Of a DNA stretch of 64,000 nucleotides, positions 58,930-64,000 are shown piece by piece; the first letter of the stretch is position 1, and the number at the start of each line of letters is the position of its first letter. The notes beneath the pieces are model-generated. The model saw nothing but the letters and a program-made list of their open reading frames with translations. It had not been told where the DNA came from and did not search any database. The stretch comes from Ipomoea triloba (taxonomy: Eukaryota > Streptophyta > Magnoliopsida > Solanales > Convolvulaceae). The stretch spans positions 15,429,274-15,493,273 of the forward strand of contig NC_044922.1 of NCBI RefSeq assembly GCF_003576645.1, given 5' to 3'. The translations under genes and the position numbers were made by a program.

Positions 58930-60361
58930 AAGGTTGATTGCTCTTGTTAAGATGTCATGTGATCTATAATAAGGAACTTCATTTGCTTATAAGTGCAATG
59001 TTTTACGTGACTAATGCTTCCTATTGAGGGTTAAGACAGCTAATGTTAGTGTTAGCTTGAACTCAACCGCACATGATATGTTATTTACTTATTGTGTTTA
59101 TAATTGATAATATTAATTATCAATTATGACTTGAATGCACGTAAGTAAACGTTTGAAAGCAAGTTAAAGTGGTGAATTTATTAAACTCAAAGTACTTAAT
59201 ACAAGCAATCAGCTGAAGTTCTCACGTCGGAGACATCTCATCAGGTTATGTGCCATCCAATTAGTGGTCACACCGGTTGAACCGCTATGTATATACACTT
59301 AGGTAATTAAAGTTGATGAAACGACTGAAAGGACATTTTACAAGTCATTCAACTGTCCAAGTGGGTCTGGCCCCACTTCCTACCCTCACTCACTAGGGTC
59401 GTCTTTAGGTCAAGAACAACTGGATACTATATCCGTATATAAGTATATTCCTCATGAATAATGACTCTTGAATTTGGAACATAATATAATATTTATTATT
59501 TAATGCGAGTTTATATTGATATTTGTTTAGAATAACAAGATTTTTTATATTGAAGAAACTCCATGTGCTTATAAGTGCAATGTTTTGTGTGACTCATGGC
59601 CCCATTTAGGTTTAAGGTTATTCACATTATTAGAGATCATATTTTAGCACCCAATTAACTCGAAAATTAGTCACACATGACATGCTAATTATTATGTTAT
59701 GGTGAGTCTTGAATTAGGAACATAATGTAAATAACATTCAATAATGAATGTAAGTATGCAACGTTGTTTGTTTAAAAAGTTCACTGCCTTGATATCTCAA
59801 AGTGTGTTGTGCGGTGATGCTTAAGAAAAAAAAAAAAAAGAGCTTAAAAAGTTATTCATAATTGATGGTGCAAAATAGTACTTTCTAAAGATCTTTTGTA
59901 AGAATTAAGTGATATGATTTTTTATGAAATTACTCGGTAACATAATAAAAGTGAAAAATATAATTTTTGTGAAGATACTTAATAAGAAAAGAGTGAGGTA
60001 TATAATGTATTTAGCAACGAGTTTTCTATATGTTTTGACATTGTAAGAGTTTTCTATATGTTTTGTCATTGTAAATTATATCGAGATGAAAAAAGTTCAA
60101 GAAACCAACATTCTTATTGTGTGATTTTTAAAATTAGCCAATTAATGAAAAAACAATAACAATTTTTTTTTTTGTATCTTATAATAATTACACGTACAAC
60201 TTTAAAATTGAATAAATGATAAGTTTAGTCATCTCCAGGTACTAAGATGTCTAAGAAATCGCATGTAAATGGATTTAAAAGAAACTTTTTAACATGAAAA
60301 GCGAAAAGGAAAACCACAAGCCTTTTGGGTTATTGGGTGTTGTTGAGGTAAATATATTTTT
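58930..60361. other. Intergenic DNA with a diverged tandem duplication
   Basis: The stretch near 58977-59100 resembles 59556-59695 (shared CTTATAAGTGCAATGTTTT and ACATGATATG/ACATGACATG). The period is about 580 bp. No gene was recognised. Confidence 0.4.
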
Positions 60362-60722
60362 GGAAAAAGTGTCAAATAGGCCACTGAACTTATCGCATTT
60401 GTGCAATTGGGCCATTGAACTTAAAAAGTGTACAAGTCAACCATCAAACAAGCAAAATTTGTGCAATTGGACCATTTTTACAAAATTTTTTAATTCAATT
60501 TGAGTTAAAAACATTTCAATATTGACTCCCAACTAGTATGGTAGAAGAAAATGCCACTCTTAATACATATATGTTAGTAATATAATTGAATTTTATCAGA
60601 AAATTTTTGTAAAAATAATCAAATTGCACAAATTTTGCTTCTTTGATGGTTGAATTGCACACTTTTTAAGTTCAATGGCACAATTGCACAAAAGTGATAA
60701 GTACGGTGGCCTAGTGGACGTG
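60362..60722. mobile_element. MITE with about 130-bp inverted repeats
   Basis: The left arm (GTGTCAAATAGGCCACTGAA..., through GCAAAATTTGTGCAATTGGA) is repeated in inverted orientation at about 60585-60715. Arms are about 80 percent alike. Target duplications were not resolved, so the superfamily is open; the long arms suggest a Mutator-type MITE. Confidence 0.6.
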
Positions 60723-60791
60723 TACACTGTACATGTACATGAGAGAACTCCTTTGAAGCCATCAAATGGGGTAAATGATGGTGGGCAAATT

Positions 60792-61369
60792 ATGCTTTGG
60801 ACCCAGGTTCACCTTGCAAGGTGGACCTGGGTCCAAAACTACGTCGTTTTTGTCTCTCTTTTTTTTTTTTTTTTTTTTTTAAATTAGTAAACATATTGCT
60901 GAATATAAAGTTGTCCAAAAATGTGTGAATGTAGAGGTTTCAAAGTGTGAATGTAGAGTATAGAAATCATGAATGTAGATTTATGATTGTGTGAATGTAG
61001 AGTTGCCAAGAAATGTGTAAATGTGGAGGTTTCAAATTGTGAATATAGAGTATAGAAATCGTGAATGTAGAATTATGCATGTGTGAATCTGTAATAGAGT
61101 TAAGAAGTTCTAGCAACTTGTAGCCCTGTAATGTGTGAATGTGGAGTTCTCAAGTTGTGAATATGGAATATAGTACCTGTGAATATAGAGTTTTGAATGT
61201 GTGAATGCATAACAGTGGTAATATAGTTACTAAACATATAATCCTATAATGTGTGAATGTGGAGTTTACAAAGTGTGAATGTAGAGTATAGTGTATATGA
61301 ATGTAGAGTATGGTGTATGTGAATGTAGACCCAGGTCCACCTTGCAAGGTGGACCTAGGTCCATGGCAT
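60792..61369. mobile_element. AT-rich element with palindromic termini
   Basis: The left end has TTATGCTTTGGACC followed by the near-perfect palindrome GGACCCAGGTTCACCTTG/CAAGGTGGACCTGGGTCC (60799-60834, one mismatch). The right end has the same palindrome (perfect core 61333-61356) and GGTCCATGGCATAA. So each inverted terminus is itself a hairpin. The inside is tandem-like GTGAATGTAGAGT and TTCAAATTGTGAAT units. It is related to 52572-52942 and 15476-15499. Confidence 0.65.
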
Positions 61370-62446
61370 AACAGAATCCACATAGTTGTGTAGATCATAA
61401 ATATAAAATACATTTTTAATATATTAAAAATATACTTCGTATTATTTATGTACTGAATTTACATTATTTGATAATATATAAAATAATGTACTTTCAAATT
61501 ATAAGCAGCTGTGTGGCAAGTTATATGGATGTTGAAGTGTAACTTTTTAGGTAATTTATATGCTAAATACAATCATGGACCAAAATTCATCTAACAAGAT
61601 AGATTCAGGATAGACATTTATTTTTAGTGTAATGCAAATATACAATACACTAAAAATAAACATATATTAAAATATAATGAGCTTACTAAAAATCAGCATA
61701 CAGTATAGTAATTAAAAATGAGCATATAGTACACTAGAATAAAACTTGCAATATACTAAAAGGGGTCCACAATATAATTTACCAACTCAATAAGGTGGAG
61801 TTGAATTCTTTCCTAGGTGAAGTAGCATAACTAATACAATTGTTACAAAAGACAGATATTTAGGATTACATTTTAAATTTTAATGGTTTGAATATACATA
61901 GTAATCAATACAGAAGTTTGTGTTTGTGTTAATTAGTATCCGGAATCATAGGGATCTCTGAAATAAGAGTATGTTGTATATTTCTCTTATTGATTCACTA
62001 CACACTGATTACATATATATACATCTAAGGATGGAGACAAATGGGGACACTTTTCCTGAAAAAAATACACTAACTACACCCCTGGAAACACTCCAGGAAA
62101 CACTCCAGATTTTGCTCCATAATATTTCACAGGATCCAAAAGGATAAGGTTAATTGTGAGGAATCATATTAATAACAAATGCTTATGTCTCTCAAGGACA
62201 AAGAGAGGAATCATTTTCTCCCTCCCACTCCAAGTCCCAGATGTAAGGACAAAATACTGGATCCTAAATCAATGTTTTTCAAAATTGGGGTATCAAAATA
62301 ATCTCAATTATCCGAAAATATCTTTTATTAACACCATCAGATAAAACAAAAAGCCGGCCGAAAAATACTTAGTAGCAAAATTTAGTAGGCATAAGGGGGA
62401 AGAAAGAAAACAGTACATACTTTTACGCCCCCGTTCCTTCCTCTTC
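61370..62446. other. Intergenic DNA and 3' flank of the exosome gene
   Basis: AT-rich sequence; 61400-61495 resembles 15015-15100, so the palindrome-ended family may extend beyond its hairpins. The part near 62130-62446 probably holds the 3' UTR of the downstream minus-strand gene. Confidence 0.4.
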
Positions 62447-63755
62447 CTATTCCTTGGAGTCGGAAACAACACTTTTCAAACAAGCTCTCATGTTATTCCC
62501 CAGTTTCGAACAAGCATCAATACACAGCTCCATTGCCTGCACAGGAATCAATATAGTCACGTTTTGTACAGTGATTGCTTATTACTAGCTTATACAATTT
62601 CAGCACCAAGGAAAGTATGCAAAACACATCATTTAGGCAACACAAACTGCATCAAAGTCACATACTTCATTAATCTTTGGCGTGGACCACTCTCCGGTGA
62701 TAGTCAACTGGGTGACCTCCTTACGCAAAGCCATACATGCTATCATTAAGCTGCCATCTTGGAAGCTTTCCTCTTCTGATATGGGGTCTATGATGAGGTT
62801 CTTCCCCACACATGACTATAATACCACAACAAGAAAAGGGAAAACAATGATTCTGAATAATTTAGCTTTGAGGAGAGATTTTTATAAACTCTCTTCACAG
62901 ATTTGTTCTCCAACAAGTAATAGAGTGGAATGCCATATTACAATATCCAAAAGAGAAAAAGAACAACTATCTTGATATGTGTATGGATGCATACCACAGA
63001 AACTGCTGCCACCAAATCATACAACAAAATCCCTGCATCTGCTAGAGCTAGACTAGCACATGATATAATTACAGGAAGATCACCTGCAAGTAAAACATAC
63101 AAGGTCTTAAAACATTGGTGCGCTTTCACAGAAGTTTAGCATACCTTACCTCTGAGAAGTAATGAGAAGTGCTTCTAACTTTTAGGTAACTTAACCTAAT
63201 TCAAATTAGGTAACCATCTATCATAATGAAATTATGGTTGAATACTTGACTTGATTAAAACAGCTCTAAACAACAGTAAAATAAAAGCCCAGTATAATTA
63301 TTGTGTTGATAACTCTGCATAAAATTCAAGCCAATACCCTACATATAATATGCAATAGGCTAGTAGCTTCTCGCAACAAAAAATAATACATAAAATATTA
63401 TAACTTACTGCCACCAGATTCCAAAACCAAAGCAAAAACATCTACAGTGGTCTTTGGAAATGAATCTAGAATTATGGCACCCTCCAAAGCTTTATGCAGC
63501 ATTGAGGAGAGCTCCTTATTCTCTGACATCTACAATAGAAGAAGAAAAAAAACCCCTTCAATCTCCACTAGAGACAATTACTAGAAAAAGTTAGACACAG
63601 AAAAGAATCAATAAGAGCAGTGTTACAGAAAAAACTCTGTCCTCAATCATACCTGCCCACGAACAGGAGTGGCAAAAGTTGTATAAGTAACATTACAATT
63701 CAACCGGCCTGTATCACTGTACATCATTGCTTTCTTACTCTCCCTTGGCCCAAAC
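62447..63755 (-). CDS. Exosome RNase PH-like subunit (MTR3/RRP41L type), 5' part outside the window
   Basis: Five exons, 63755-63653, 63529-63409, 63083-62995, 62815-62666 and 62536-62447, join in frame to 184 residues and a stop. They read FGPRESKKAMMYSDTGRLNC, SSMLHKALEGAIILDSFPKT, VDVFALVLESGGSDLPVIIS, CASLALADAGILLYDLVAAV, IDPISEEES and VTQLTITGEWSTPKINE. This is the RNase PH fold of a ring subunit of the RNA exosome, closest to plant MTR3/RRP41-like (AT4G27490 type, from memory). The exosome degrades and trims RNA 3'-5'. The first residues, up to the FGNTKV-like strand, should lie beyond 64000; the exon at 63755 begins with the last base of a codon. No defect is seen in the visible part. 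Confidence 0.9.
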
Positions 63756-64000
63756 CTAAACCAAAGGTGAACCTGATTAATTGCACTATCTTAAAGACAT
63801 TGAAGCAATGGAAAAATACAGTCTTCTAGATGTTCTTTTCTGATATCTCCTTGATTAGTTGCTTTTATTTGCAGAAGTTTTCATGCTTCTATTCACTGCC
63901 TTCTTCATTTACATTAAAAGAAAATTTTCTATCACAAATTAGCACATTACAGGTATATGTTCTACTATAAACCAATGTGTTAAATCCCTCTAATGTCCTG

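Overview
The window is plant nuclear DNA, almost certainly from a eudicot. The genes have short exons split by AT-rich GT-AG introns, the families are plant-specific (a DUF707 protein, a CNGC15-type channel), and the intergenic space is packed with plant-type transposons. The species cannot be fixed from the sequence. It is a draft assembly: there are two long N gaps with poly-G/poly-A edges, and four single-N joins, each flanked by sequence repeated on both sides of the N.

Four host genes are recognisable, all on the minus strand. (1) 479-5160 is a DUF707 membrane-anchored protein whose 3' end is lost at the left edge. (2) 39546-42669 is a complete three-exon Golgi-type glycosyltransferase of 918 residues. 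(3) 47330-50384 is a complete eight-exon cyclic-nucleotide-gated channel of 714 residues, closest to CNGC15. (4) 62447-63755 is the C-terminal part of an exosome RNase PH-like subunit (MTR3/RRP41L type) that runs off the right edge. The genes are not an operon or a pathway; they are ordinary neighbours separated by repeats.

The 34 kb between genes 1 and 2 is accessory. It contains a PIF/Harbinger MITE, Helitron 3' ends in inverted arrangement, a diverged segmental duplication (about 9.3-12.5 kb and 28.3-32.7 kb), a MULE-type element with a GRF zinc-finger reading frame, a 1.2 kb Helitron carrying a retrotransposon RNase H fragment, and a 5 kb element flanked by TA microsatellites. At 16.7-20.5 kb lies a chain of gene fragments that keep their introns: a B-type cyclin exon, a possible Tubby-like exon, then the C-terminal half of the meiotic recombinase DMC1. 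The DMC1 part is broken by an 802-bp solo LTR with a 5-bp target duplication.

The right part (51-62 kb) is a second cluster of small elements: a foldback element with 9-bp target duplications, a 5'-truncated LINE and a SINE with clear target duplications, a TA-flanked element containing a nested hAT MITE, and elements whose ends are themselves palindromes. I found no CRISPR, operon, phage or defence-like system. The most interesting items are the chimeric cyclin/DMC1 capture, the TA-microsatellite elements, the foldback element, and the assembly duplications that would mislead any gene-copy analysis.
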